Below are positions 26,104 through 38,104 of a DNA stretch of 64,000 nt, piece after piece. Location of the stretch: assembly GCA_018873225.1 (NCBI GenBank), contig JAEILZ010000006.1, positions 744,001 through 808,000 of the forward strand, in the 5' to 3' direction. The stretch is from [Phialemoniopsis] sp. UDSM-2020 (taxonomy: Eukaryota; Ascomycota; Sordariomycetes; Thyridiales; Thyridiaceae). Within the stretch, counting starts at the first letter, position 1. Each line of letters starts with the position of its first letter. Made by a program: the position numbers and the translations under genes. The notes under the pieces were generated by a model, which saw only the letters and a program-made list of their open reading frames with translations, searched no databases and was not told the origin of the DNA.

Positions 26104-26798
26104 GGTACATGTAGATGCGGGGATAGATGCTGATTGGGGGGAGCAAGGCGGCCTGAGGATGTGCACTTCAGCCTGATTGAATAATGGTACACACTTGTTG
26201 AGCGAGAGACAATAGGACCTGGATGCTGTAGTCATTCTGGCCTATTCGCAAAGGCATACACTAAGGGCATATTTTGTCATGTTAAATGGTCCACATGAGG
26301 AAATTTGATTAGTGAATGGTCTGCCCAACAGTGGCCTCGGGAGAGGTATGCCTTGGCAAAAACCGCCCATGCAATATATTGGCACATGCAAATTGTGTTA
26401 CTGGCACACGATTGGTTCTCAAGATTCCACACCTCCACGCCTCGACATGCATGCCAACATTCCTTGGCTTAAGCGGCCGTACCGGGGTGATCAGGCGCCC
26501 TATTAGACGACACACCCTACCTCATGCATTGCCTTGTGCAACGATTGCGGGCAGGGTGACAAAATATGTGCTTGCAGTCTAGTCTGCATCTGCGCCACAC
26601 CCGACTTGCTTGCATTGGTTTGGATGTGGCAATAATAAATCGACGAGAGCGTGCTGTTTGGCCGAGTTCGTGATGTTCCGAACCCAGCTAAATGTTGTCC
26701 GCGGAGCCACTACCTTTTCAACCACGAGATATTCCTCTTTTCACACCAAAAGTCCCAAAACGGTCAAAGCAGCAGTCATCAATTCAGTACAACTCCAC
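26104..26798. other. Intergenic, 695 bp
   Basis: Contains the 3' flank of the permease and the promoter of the Clr5-ankyrin gene, both on the plus strand. An open frame reaches upstream of 26799 to 26610 but has no domain before MAHSIS, so it is treated as untranslated. Confidence 0.45.
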
Positions 26799-29700
26799 AT
26801 GGCACACAGTATCAGTGCCCGGGACTGGGCAAAGAATAAGGATACTATCGAAAATCTCCGACACATACAAGGTCTTCCACTTGATAGTGAGGTCGGACTC
26901 AACGTGATCAGTGTGATGCGAGATGACCACCACTTCATTGCCACGTCAGTTCTCATCTTCATTAACCATGAAGCAAACTGACGCCATCTCTAGTTCGGCA
27001 CAATATCAGACACAGTTTAGGAAGTGGGACAACCCGAAAAATCTGACACGCGCAGAGTGGCAGGTCGTCCTCGATAAGATCCACGAGATAGAACTATCAG
27101 GACAACAATATCAAGTCACTATCTCCGGGCAAGTTGTGGATCGGAAAAGAATCGCGCGAGCAAGGCGCTATCTTCGATCTACAGTTGGTTTCAAACAGCA
27201 ATCGGGTTCGCCTTCACCGGGATCCCCCGTTCCCAGACTTAAGTACTAACCCGGCATTCAGAGCCACTGCAGTCCTGCCGAGCTAAAGTCTCGGTTTTGA
27301 CAAATGATGGTGAGTGGGAAATGGTGGTAAACCCTAAAGATTCGCGCCTTCCTCCAGCGCATTCACCAGAAGTTCGAAGTCATCTCAACATTGCACATCA
27401 CGGCATATCCATGGAAGATGAGCAGCCTTCGTGGAAAATCCTCGAAGCTTCAACCTCCGTGAGCAGGTCATCCTCTGCTGATTCCCATGCATTCACCGCA
27501 CTTGAGTCATGTTGGATGAGAGACAGCCAAGACCTCGAAGTGTCCTGGCCTAATGTCAAAGAGACAACTCACAGCCACCTTACTGATCAGCGACAAACCC
27601 TTATTGGTTTGGATTGGTATTCAGATGCCAGAATGGTTCCTAACTATCGCATCGGCTATCTGCAGTCATTCTCAACCGAGACTTGGGACGTCAAGCTTCC
27701 GACTGTTCGTCTCTTGGATAAGTACTTGGACTACTCAAGCCGCACATCTTTCCGTCATTTCAACTACCTAGATCCATGGCGGGACTCCATATTCGCGCAA
27801 CCAACTCCAGTGGTCGGCCTCGTGGCAGCTTGCCTGAGATGTTACAGCCACTGCACTATGCCTGGAAAGCTGATAAGTCGTTTCCTTGCTCAGCTACCAC
27901 CTGCTTTGGCTTCAACACAAAAGCAAACAAACAGCTTATTGTTGAAGGGAGATGCTTGCGATTATGATCTCTTCTCGAAGGCCTTTCTCTTCTCGCTAGT
28001 TAACAACTTTGCCGGCTTCGAGGGACATACGCCTGCCTTTTTCGCTCGCTATGCTCGATGTCACCAAAAGCTCAGGGACCAAATTCTCCACGGCATCAAA
28101 ACATGGCCTGCATTGTTAGCTAGGCCATTAGCTGAGAACATTCTGATGGCGGCTATTGCTGCAGATGATGTTCCGGCGCTGACGACTGTGTTACGTACCG
28201 TTAGCCAAACGCGCCTTCACATCGATCTCAATGACCAATGCCACGGAGGAAATGTGGTTCGATTTAGTGCCCTTGACCTTGCCATGAAGCTTGACCGTTG
28301 GGACTGTTTGAAAGAGCTTCTCAAGGCGGGAGTGGGGACCCATCACGACGTTCAGTGCGACGACGTAGGTTATCTTCATTGTCATGGGGCACTTGATAGG
28401 TTCATTGCCGCTGGACGGAAAGATGAGGAGGTTATGCAGCTTCTACTTGAGACCTACCATGGCCCGACCTCCAGACCAATGAGAACAAGACTTGCAAATC
28501 CTTGGAAAGCTTTGGAAGTGGATGTGCAGATATTCAACTATACAGCGGGGCATCAGCATGATCTCTGCTTTGAATACCTGCCAAGGACTACGGCTTGGGA
28601 AGACAATGAAACAGCAGTCCTGCGAACGTTACAACATTGTCAAGAGCGGGGCTGCATGCACAGTCATCGATCTTTTGAGAAGACTATCAACCATCTCTGT
28701 TGGCATGCAGCACTCAAAAATAAGCAAGATCTTGTTGAAGTACTCATTCCTCTCGCCACCAACAAGCCTCTCGCTTTGATTGCCGCAATTCGTGGCGGAA
28801 GCCTTGGAATTGTCCGTTATCTTCTCGACCAGAACGTTGACATTGATCCCGATCCAGTGCAAGTCGACCGATTTATCATATATCCTCCAAAATTCTGTGT
28901 GTCTATTGGAGGACCGCACAACACTACAACCCCACTGGCTGAAGCGATCCGAGGACAAAACCTCGACCTTGTGATGGAACTTGAGGCAAGAGGATCTTTG
29001 CGTCGTATACACGAGTCAGATCGGCTCAATATTCTGCTGTGTGGGGCATTCGAGGCTGGCGATGTCAATTACACCACCAGAAGACTTACGCATATCATCT
29101 CAAGTGATTCGCGTAAGGTTACAGTCAATGTATTCCACGCAGCAATAACCAATGGATGTCAGGAGGCACTCCTAGCGCTTCTTGAAGCTGGCTTTGAACC
29201 GGATGCATTGGAGAAAGGTGATCACAAGTTGGACTACCTTGATGAAACCATTCGGTCACAAAACGAGGCGTTGTTAGAACAAGTCCTCGAGTGCAATATC
29301 AACATCGATGGGAGAAGCCTGAGACACGCTGTGAATCAGGGTCGTACTGACCTTGTTGAATGGGGACTCTCTCTTGAGAAGCCTAGGGTAGTCTGCGAGA
29401 AATACATCGGACTAGGTGGCGAGCTATTGGTGCAGGCTACTAGGAAGGGAAACACGGAGATTGCGAGGCTGCTTCTCGACTATGGGTGTGATCCCACTGA
29501 TCTCGGCACTAATAAGAGTGACGTCTCGCCTTTGACGCTGGCTCATGAAAGAAAAGATGAATCGCTCATACAGCTTTTCCTGGCAGCAACTCCGTTATCA
29601 GATAAACAAGAGAGCTTGCTGAGAACGATATGCTTATGCGCGCCAGCATATCGGCAACGGATCATTGATACTTATTCTACCACATATTCTCAACCGATCT

Positions 29701-30380
29701 TAGGCTTTGGAGGAACGGCTTTACTAGCAGCAGTTCGCCAGCAGGACTTTGACCTCCTGGATAAGTTGTTGGGGCTTGGGATTGACGTCGACGCAAGGAG
29801 TACGATGGCGGAGGTGAGAAGGTGGCTCCGCGAAGACGATGTGCACCGAGAATACTGTGGATGTGTCTCTATTCTGGGATTTGCAATAATGCGGAGTGAG
29901 GTTAAACTAGTGCAAAGAATCCTTGATGCTGGGAGCAGACCGAATACCGTTGCGTGGCAGCAGCATGGCGGTCATATCATGGGACAGAAGACTGCACTGC
30001 TGCTCGCCATCGAATCGAATAACGAGCGCATAGTACAGTTGCTGCTCGACCATAAAGCCGACATCAATCTTCCGGCACGAAAAGGGATTAGGCGAACTCC
30101 ATTACAACACGCATGTGAAAAGAGCTCAATCGACGTGGTTCGTTTGCTCATTCGACACAACGCAAAGGTTAACGCACCACCCGCCCTAAGAGGTGGTGCA
30201 ACTGCCTTACAATTAGCCGCCATCCGTGGTCATCTGCCGATTGCGGCTCTACTGCTCGAAAGCGGTGCTGACGTCCACGCTGCAAAGGCAAAGGTGCATG
30301 GGCGTACTGCTCTGGAAGGAGCTGCTGAGCATGGCCGTGTTGACATGCTGAAGCTCCTTTGGGAGGCCGGATCTGGATAG
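26799..30380 (+). CDS. Clr5-domain ankyrin-repeat protein
   Basis: Three exons, 26799-26944, 26994-27205 and 27262-30380, give 1158 residues. The first intron (GTCAGT..CTAG) restores an N-terminal Clr5 domain: ARDWAKNKDTIENL at about residues 7-20, then VMRDDHHFIAT-SAQYQTQFRKWDNPKN. Clr5 is named after a fission-yeast silencing factor and is found at the head of many fungal ankyrin and TPR proteins. The second intron has a weak donor (GTTCGC) but a strong TACTAAC branch and TTCAG end; it is the only junction that keeps the frame. Degenerate ankyrin units run from about residue 400, becoming clear in the last 130 residues (KTALLLAIESNNERIVQLLLDH and RTPLQHACEKSSIDVVRLL). No membrane segment is seen. 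Function is unknown; a scaffold or recognition role fits the family. Confidence 0.85.
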
Positions 30381-30721
30381 GGGTTTAGTGCGGAAGAGGT
30401 TGCGCAAGCGTCGAAGTTTGCTCACGACAGTGGACACCAGAGTTGTGTCAACTACCTGTCCGTTCTTTCTTCGCATTGTGAGCTGTTGGAACCTATTCTG
30501 TCTCATTCGTAGGTCTGGCGTAATGGGAGTCTTATTGTTTCCATACATTTACTTGTCAAGACAGCATTTCGTGACAGCAAAAAGCTCTTTTTTAATTAAG
30601 TTTATTTCACAAGAGACCAGTCCCTGGTTATTACCTTGCTTCACTCCAGCTTTTGCAGACCAGCCAGCATCAAGGTCATACACAGACACATAGCCTTTGA
30701 CGAGACTCCCGCAAAATCACG
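30381..30721. other. Convergent 3' flanks
   Basis: This 341-bp spacer lies between the stop of the Clr5-ankyrin gene and the stop of the minus-strand GPI-type gene. AT-rich sequence with TTTAATTAAG near 30592 could serve 3'-end formation. Nothing else is seen. Confidence 0.5.
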
Positions 30722-31874
30722 TCAACTCAAGACTGTAATAATGACACACAACGAAAAGACAATGGCGAGTTGAAACCTTGAGCCAGATTCAAGCCTCAAG
30801 CCAGCAGACGCTGATGGAGTTGCTGAGGGCGGCTTGGTTGGCTGGGCCAGCACGAGCTCTCCAGCTGTAGGTAAAGTCTCGGACGGCAGGTCCGTTGTTT
30901 GCGGCGCCGTGCTCTGCGTCGTGGTCTGCGAGAACACTGACTGATACGCGGCCCGCGTCCTCGCGCCCACATACGGAGTCGATATGCGTGTCCGCGTCAC
31001 GCTGTATGTGATGCACATGACGTTCGCGCGAGCTGGGTACACGTAACACCGCTCGACAAAGTTTCCTCGCCCGAGCACATCCTCGAAGTATGGTAGCGGA
31101 AGGCCTGTGGCTGTGGCCGCGACGGTCGAGCCGAAGTCGTTGACAACTAGTGTGGGGTAGAGAGGTCGTCCGAAGTTGTCGATTCTGAAGTCTGCGTTCT
31201 GGGACTGTTTTGAGTTTGTAGAGTTAGCTTTGGTGATCAAAGGATGGGAGCGAGGTTAGGAGATGAAGTCAATAGTCACTGACCTGTAGAGCTCTCTTCA
31301 TAAACTCCATGCTTTCCGCAGGGGATTGTTCGGGCTCCTCTCGAGCCGAGCTTGATCCTCTTCTCCTGATTGTCGGGCACTGCAGGTTCTGAACCCCGGC
31401 CTTGAAGCATTTGGCCAGGCAATTGAAATGATTGATGTTGAGATTATGCTCGCATAGGCAGTTGTGGAAGTCCGGGTCGTTGTCGGGGCATGCAGCCAAG
31501 ACTCCGCGCATGGAGCACCTCTTGCACGCATCGTAGCCACTCCCCGCGATCAACACGGCTCGCGGTGAGAGACACACTGTGCCGGTCTCCGGCAGCGCTT
31601 CGTAATAGTTGTCGTTGCCGTTGTCTGGAATGCCATCGTCGGGGTAGCGGCAGATCTTTTCGTCCGTCTTGTCGTCGTTGATGGTCACGCAGTCCATGAG
31701 GGCTTTCATCGAGTTCTGCTTCATCACGCAAAAGTATTCCTGGTTGGTCGTCCTGGCAGAGCAGGCATCCTGGTCCCGAACAAGTCCCTTGCAACCAGCA
31801 AGGGCACAGGACGGTTGAACCATGAGAGCAATGAGAACCAGCAACGAGCTGGGCAAGCTCATGGACGACTGCAT
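30722..31874 (-). CDS. Cysteine-rich secreted protein with GPI-type tail
   Basis: Two exons on the minus strand, 31874-31284 and 31204-30722, give 357 residues. The ATG at 31874 begins a signal peptide (SMSLPSSLLVLIALMVQPSCALA); longer forms from upstream lack a start-like N-terminus. Residues 27-170 contain 14 Cys, including CKRCSM, CLCEH and CLAKC. This is followed by a basic RRRG segment and, after the 79-nt intron, a second domain with two Cys. A Thr/Ser/Pro-rich stalk and a hydrophobic end (FQLAIVFSLCVIITVLS) suggest GPI anchoring. The Cys pattern is not the eight-Cys CFEM pattern. It is probably a wall or membrane protein, located between two ankyrin-repeat genes; function unknown. Confidence 0.8.
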
Positions 31875-32883
31875 TGTATTGGTTTGGGAGAAAGCCCGTC
31901 CTACTTGACAACCAAGTTCGTCCAGCGTGAGAGCAGATGAGAGAGGTTCGGCAGAATTGGTGTCCGGCACCTTTTGGCAAACGAAATGTCTGGCTGGGAG
32001 GAATTGTCGTGACCAAGGCCCAACGCTCCAGGTCCTTCACATAACTCGGAGAGTGCACTTTGCACACCTACTTATAACTCGGTCATTGATTTTGTATGTC
32101 CCCAAGTGTTTGGAGGGTCTGCATACAGCACGTCCTATGCTACCAGTGTGTGTGTATTACCAGAGAGCAGATATGCAGTGATCACCAATTATCCTTGCAC
32201 ACCGGGCGGTTGAAGAGGAAGTCAGCCAGGTCTTGACCACCCCGTGAAACACATCCTAGGATATCACCTTTGGGCTGGGGTTGGTTGATGCCTCCCGCAA
32301 GGAGGCGCACATCCGACTGTAATGTTCTCAAGGGGTTGTACACACCAACAATGTTCGGACGAACAGACCAGTAAACATAATCACAGGCCGCAGTGACCGG
32401 GATGCTGGTGCTGTCAGCATGCAAAGAGCAGGGGCGCTTGCGGCGTTTCAGCTGCGGGACGACTCCCTGTCAAAGAGGCGCTTGAAACCATCAAAACACA
32501 CATGATTGGCTACCGTTGTATTGCGCCCCGAACTCTTCCCCTGGCCCCCACGAGTGGCCGACTCGGTGCCGTCGAGATCGCCATAGGTCCGAATGCGACC
32601 GCCAAGGCTACTCGGGCTTCTCAGTGTCAACACAAAGACGTCCACGCTACCCAGGGACCAAGTGCTCGGGCGAATCTCAAACAAAACTTCAAGTATGCTT
32701 AAAGTATGAAGGCCACTTTGCCAGGTCAAATTAAGCGCCTGCGCTTAGTATGTTTCTGTTTCCTCTAGATACCAAGATCAATGTAAGATCGAACTTGTTC
32801 GGCTCCGAAGTGATAGCTGTGCTCAAGCTTTCGCTCATTGTCCTATCGTTTGAGTCGGACAGACTTCTCACCACGCAACAAAT
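31875..32883. other. Intergenic, 1.0 kb, divergent
   Basis: Divergent promoter region between the Cys-rich secreted protein (minus) and the patatin-NACHT receptor (plus). Small frames such as 32448-32729 have no features of genes. No repeats are visible. Confidence 0.45.
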
Positions 32884-35800
32884 ATGGCGATGCCAAACCG
32901 CGGCCCGCGGTTGCTGGCTCTCGACGGAGGGGGCATACGCGGCCTCTCATCTCTTCTGATTCTGGAGCAATTGATGCGCACGATCGACCCGGAAGCAAGG
33001 ACGCCGCCCAAGCCATGCGACTACTTTGACATGATAGCTGGAACCAGTACCGGAGGGTGCGTTCGCATGCCATCTCGAGATAGGAGCTATGCTGACAAGA
33101 GCTAGTCTGATTGCAATCATGCTTGGGCGTCTTGAGATGAGCATCAATGATTGCATCAAGGCGTATCTGAGAATGTCTGACGGTATCTTCGAAAAGAAGA
33201 GACACCGGATCAGTCTTCTAGGCCGCATGCAGGGGAAATTCGATTCAGACCAGCTGGAGCTGGGTATCAAGACAATTCTTGCTCAGCGTGGCCTACCCGC
33301 GGACGAGCCTCTATTGGGCTCTGTTGAATCAAAATGCAAGACGTGAGTGGAATTCACAATCAGCGGATCTACTAATTCGACTTACTCTTGGCGAAATAGC
33401 TTCGTGTGTGCCACTACTCGGAATGCAACAAAGCCTGTCGCTCTCCGCAGCTATATAAACGATCGCCTACTCGGTTACGGAACCGACGTCAAGATCTGGG
33501 AGGCTTGCCGCGCCACTGCGGCTGCGCCGTCATTTTTTGATCCGATTATCATTGCGTCGTTGGGAGATACCTTTGTTGATGGCGCTTTGGGAACCAACAA
33601 CCCAATTCAGAGTCTTTGGAACGAAGCTCAAGACGTGTGGTCCGATGTTCAGACCACTGTGCAATGCATCGTATCGATTGGGACAGGAACGCCAACGACA
33701 AAGGCGCTCAAGGATGACATCTTTCACATCACAAAGAGCTTGTCCAAGATGGTCACAGAATGCGAGGTCACCGCCGAGGAGTTCGTGCGCTCACAGAGAA
33801 GATTAGACGGAGAAGGTCGTTATTACCGATTCAATGTGGAGGGCGGTCTCGGAGACATTGGATTAGAAGACTCGAAGCAGGTCCAATTCATCACAGCGGC
33901 AACGAGACAGTACATCGAGTCCCAGAAGATTTACAAATGTCTACAGAGCTGCGCGAGCATGCTCAAAGCCGAGTGTTAGTAAACTGCCAATCATTATGTC
34001 GAAGGATAGGAGCAGCTAACCTTTGTTTGGGTAGATATTCCGGGACAACTGAAGACTGATTCTGATCTGGAGCTACTTGAGTGTAAGTGGTGACGCTTCC
34101 TTGCCTTTTTCTCCACGGGCCAGGTTGACATCATTTGTAATAGTGTGTTGCAGAGAACTGATCCATGCGGCAACGCACGTCAGTTTTGGGCAGATTCAGG
34201 ATTTCGATAACCCCGAGTGGCTTTTCAACCACCAGTTTTATCGTGACTGGGTTTCTCCAAGAAGCCGAGGGGATGATAATGGAGCTCTGCTGACACTGAT
34301 GGGAAAGCCCGGCGCTGGCAAATCAGTGCTAATGAAACAGGCATTCCATGCTAATCACAGCGATGCCTCGGCGCAGTACATCAACCTTTTCTATTCATGG
34401 CAGCAATCTGCAAGAACATGCAACCCAAAGCCCGTGGATGAGGTTTTACGAGAGATGTATTCGTCTCTGTTGGGTCAACTGTTGCGAGAAGTGCCGCGCA
34501 AACCTTGGAGAACCATCAAGTCATGGGGAAAAGAGATACGAGCGCAGGTTACGAAGGACCCAAGTGTCTGGTCAATCAACCGACTTTCTCTGGATCGGCT
34601 TATTGAGGACATCAAGAACATTGTCCTGGACAACTCGTGTGCTCCTGGCTCGAAGCCTATTGTGGTCCGCATCTTCATCGATAGTATGCACAAGTGTCGA
34701 GACGTACTCGCGCCATCGACTACCAATGATGAACCAGAGTGCGAGCTCGCGGTTTTGAGAACAACCTCGCAATTACTGGACACCATAATACCTCGCGGAG
34801 CTGACATCGGTGTATGTGTGTCTAGGGAGTACTTCCCAAACTACGGCGCGAATGAGCCAAGAGCTCAAGTTATCGAAATCGAGAAGCACAACGGTGCGGC
34901 GATACAGAACTTCATTGTCAAACAGTTAAAAAGGCTAGGCAACTACAGCCTGGAGTACGCACTCTATCAAAGCGTACGCTCGCGCATCAGCGACGGCTTT
35001 CTTTGCGTCAAATTGATCACAGAGAAGATCCTCGAGAACTCTGACTTGGAATTACAGGAGCTCATTGACCTGGTGGACCGAGTTCCGTCTGGACTGCAAG
35101 GTACCTATGACAGAATGTTAAGGACCATTAGGTTTGATGAGAACACCAGGGCCCTCGATTTCTTCCAGGTCGCACTTGCAGCAAAGAGGCCGATGAGCTC
35201 AAATGAGTTCAGGCAAGCGTTCGCTTTCACCAAGCCGTGTGCTTTCGACAGTATTACAGAGTGGGAAAACTCTGGGAAGGGCCTGCATCCAAAGAGGTTT
35301 CCCATCCGACTACGACAGGAATCGTGTGGCTTATTAGAGATAACATGTTCGACGCAAGCTGGGCCCGAGGGCCAAGCGCAGGACTCGATTCGCTTCACGC
35401 ATCAGTCCGCGGCCGCGTTCTTGGACGGCGAACGCGGCCTCTGCTCAGTCACAAATGACCCGTCTGCCGATGCAGGCAGCCGGCGCCGTCACCTCTTCTT
35501 GTTTCAATGCTGCATGAACGCTCTGGATCATTACAACCTCAAGGGCACCGACCACCCTGACTTTCTTAGTTATGCTTGCGAGTTCTGGCCTCAACATGCT
35601 CGGGACGCGGGTGGGTTGCTGGAGGACGTGAAGGATCTGCCTGACTTTTTGCAAGATTGCAATACGGCGAAGGGGTCGCGAGTCATCGAGGAGCAGATGA
35701 AACACCTGCAGTCCACACAGGCAAAGGAGTATGTTTACCTCGAAGCCTGTCACAGTGACATCAGCATGATGGTTCTGCTGGCCACCATGGGCTGCACCGA

Positions 35801-36566
35801 GCTTCTCAAGCGACATCTGACGACTTGCGACGCGTGCAAAGAGTCGACTGAGTGCTACGACGGCAACACTGGCCTCTACGGGACTGCTCTGTCGAATTCC
35901 ATATTGGGCAAATGGAACGAAGTAACGGAGCTGTTGGTCGGCCTGCACTGCGAAGAAGGCAACATCAATACTCTCACCAACGGCAAGACGCTTCTGTACA
36001 ATGCCTGTTACTTTGACCAGTCAGACGTGGTCCGCTTTCTCTTGGACAAGGGAGCTGATCCGTCATTACCGTCTCAGACGCTGTACGAATTCCCATTGCA
36101 TGCAGCAATCGCCAAGGGCAAGATCCCGCTCATCCAGCTTCTCTTGCAACACCACAACTCGGACGCCAAGGACCTACTCACAGCTCGTGGATCCGGCCAG
36201 GGGTGGACGGCAATCCATTTCGCAGTCAAGAGCCGGCAACCGTCCGGCTTGCGACTACAAGTCCTGAAAGCCCTCCTGAGGTCAGCACCGAATGGCAATC
36301 ATCTGCTTGAGATCCCCGACAATGATGGTCATACGCCGTTGGACCTAGCGCGCGAGCTGGGCGCGCCGGAGAGCGAGGATGTCGTGGAGGTCTTGGCCGA
36401 TTTCAAGCTCAAGGACACAAAGGAAATATCCAAGCCAACGCTCTCTCCTAAATCTCGTGATGGGCGAGATCCGCGATCTCTTTTCCGCACTATCCTAATT
36501 TTTCTGGTGGCTTATTCGTTTGGCCATGTAATCTTCTTGTATTTCATTCGGGTGCGGTTGCTTTGA
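32884..36566 (+). CDS. NOD-like receptor: patatin phospholipase - NACHT - ankyrin, with C-terminal membrane helix
   Basis: Five exons, 32884-33056, 33106-33342, 33400-33974, 34035-34082, 34144-36566, give 1151 residues with all phases closed. Patatin-like phospholipase domain, about residues 8-330: oxyanion loop DGGGIRG (14-20), nucleophile elbow GTSTGG with Ser55 (its last Gly codon split by intron 1), and catalytic Asp197 in VDGALG; the dyad is intact. NACHT-type NTPase from about residue 365: Walker A GKPGAGKS (398-405). The Walker B position reads FIDSMHKC where relatives have FIDALDEC, so the second acidic pair is replaced. Ankyrin units follow at about 850-1080 (TLLYNACYFDQSDVVRFLLDKG and TPLDLAREL). 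A hydrophobic helix (ILIFLVAYSFGHVIFLYFI) ends the protein. Related patatin-NLRs in fungi control allorecognition cell death (PLP-1 with SEC-9). A role in self/non-self response is inference. Confidence 0.9.
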
Positions 36567-38104
36567 TGTTCATTGATACAGTCCTCGCGACTGGATGTCA
36601 GATCGGCGGATCCTTGGATGTCAGGTTCAAGTGGAGCAAGTAAATTCCAGGCCTTCGGACCCGAGACGCTAGACCCGCACAACTGCTGGTGATCACCCGT
36701 GATCCTCGATGGAAGTTTGTCCCACTGCCAAGTAATTGCATGGCCGTGTCATTGGACCTCATCACCTCTGTGAGTGTGTTGTAGACTCGAGATTTACTTG
36801 TAATAGAGGACAGAGGAATCGGAGACTAAGACTTAGTATCAGCCAAGGCACAGAATTGAAGAAAGCTGAAAAGCACTAAAAGTCAGAGCTAGTGTCTTGT
36901 GGTAAAGTAGGTAATACGTATGAAGTTCCAGCACAAATGATGCCTCGAAACGCGTGTAGCTTGATCATAGTACTAGTTTTTTTTCCCAGCTGTGGCATTT
37001 TTTCGGTTCTTCGATCCGAACTAGCCTCTAACATGCCCGCGAGTCGAGTCGAGCACCCAAAATGTCCTACTCTCAACGAACTGACTCGGGAGACCCAACC
37101 CGACCGCAGTGACGTGCTACTTCTGTAAAACCCCACAAAATCACCCCGGAGCTGCCGTTAGACACGGAGCACTGGCATGAAGTGGTCCGATGTCAGTGGC
37201 GCCAAGTTGGCCTGGAACCCTCCTTTCAGCGCTCGGCGGTCCTGGTATGGCTGGCTCGTCCACGGAACGGTCCCCGGTAGAACACAACACAAAGACGACT
37301 AGCAAGCTCTGAATGTTACTCTACTAGAAACGATGGCATGATTCCGCATCTTTCGACGTGCCCGCCTGTAAGAGTAGGTTACCTTGCGGTACGACAGTTA
37401 CCAAATTCTCATGCCCGCGCGGCTGACAGAAGGGCAAGATTCCACGGGTGTGTCCACACCGTATCAATGGTGCAGCAACTGAGGTCCTGGGTTGTCATCG
37501 AAGCTCACTGGAAGATATTATGCTTGGAACGGTAAGCTAGGCCTGTCAAAGTGACAGGTGTGGGCTGGGGATCAGCACTGGGGTTGTGGGAGTGGATAAT
37601 TCTGTACCACCTTCATACAGGGATTGCCTTGTTACTGTCCTTTTCGGGTCACGAACCGAGAAGAGTCAAAGCTCACGATGTGCTCTCCATCAGGTGCCTG
37701 TCCCAAACCTCATCATGCGATGCAACGCGCCACTTGGAATGCTGGTCGCGGGAAGGGCTTAGGGTCGATCCTCAGGAACCGCATGCTGCATATCGATCCA
37801 GTGTTTGACTCGGGTAACCTTAATTAGCGGATCAAGCAGTGCTCATACCCCTGGTGGCAACACCATCCGCCCTTGTCTCTCTGCGGCTTTGGCACTTGGT
37901 GGCGCGCTAAACATGCACTAACCGTGTATCTCACCACTACGTCGTCATTCACTGTGGCCGCGCCGGAGTACCCACGATCAGTGGTCTGGCCCGTATCGTG
38001 GGCCCGCCCGTCATGCCGGTATTATAACACGTTCACTGCCCTGACTGCTTGGCCTACATGGGATTTCTTCTAAGCCATGTAGCTATCGATGCAAATATCA
38101 CAGA
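36567..38104. other. Intergenic, 1.54 kb
   Basis: Lies between the NOD-like receptor and the PTH11-like gene, both on the plus strand. Open frames of 60-90 codons occur on both strands but none has a domain, signal peptide or plausible splice partners. Confidence 0.4.

Noticed and set aside
25339..26235. 298-codon minus-strand frame opposite the MFS gene
   Set aside because: Antisense of the last permease exon, Asp/His/Arg-rich without any domain.
30722..31874. CFEM domain in the Cys-rich GPI-type protein
   Set aside because: Fourteen Cys with spacing that does not match the eight-Cys CFEM pattern.
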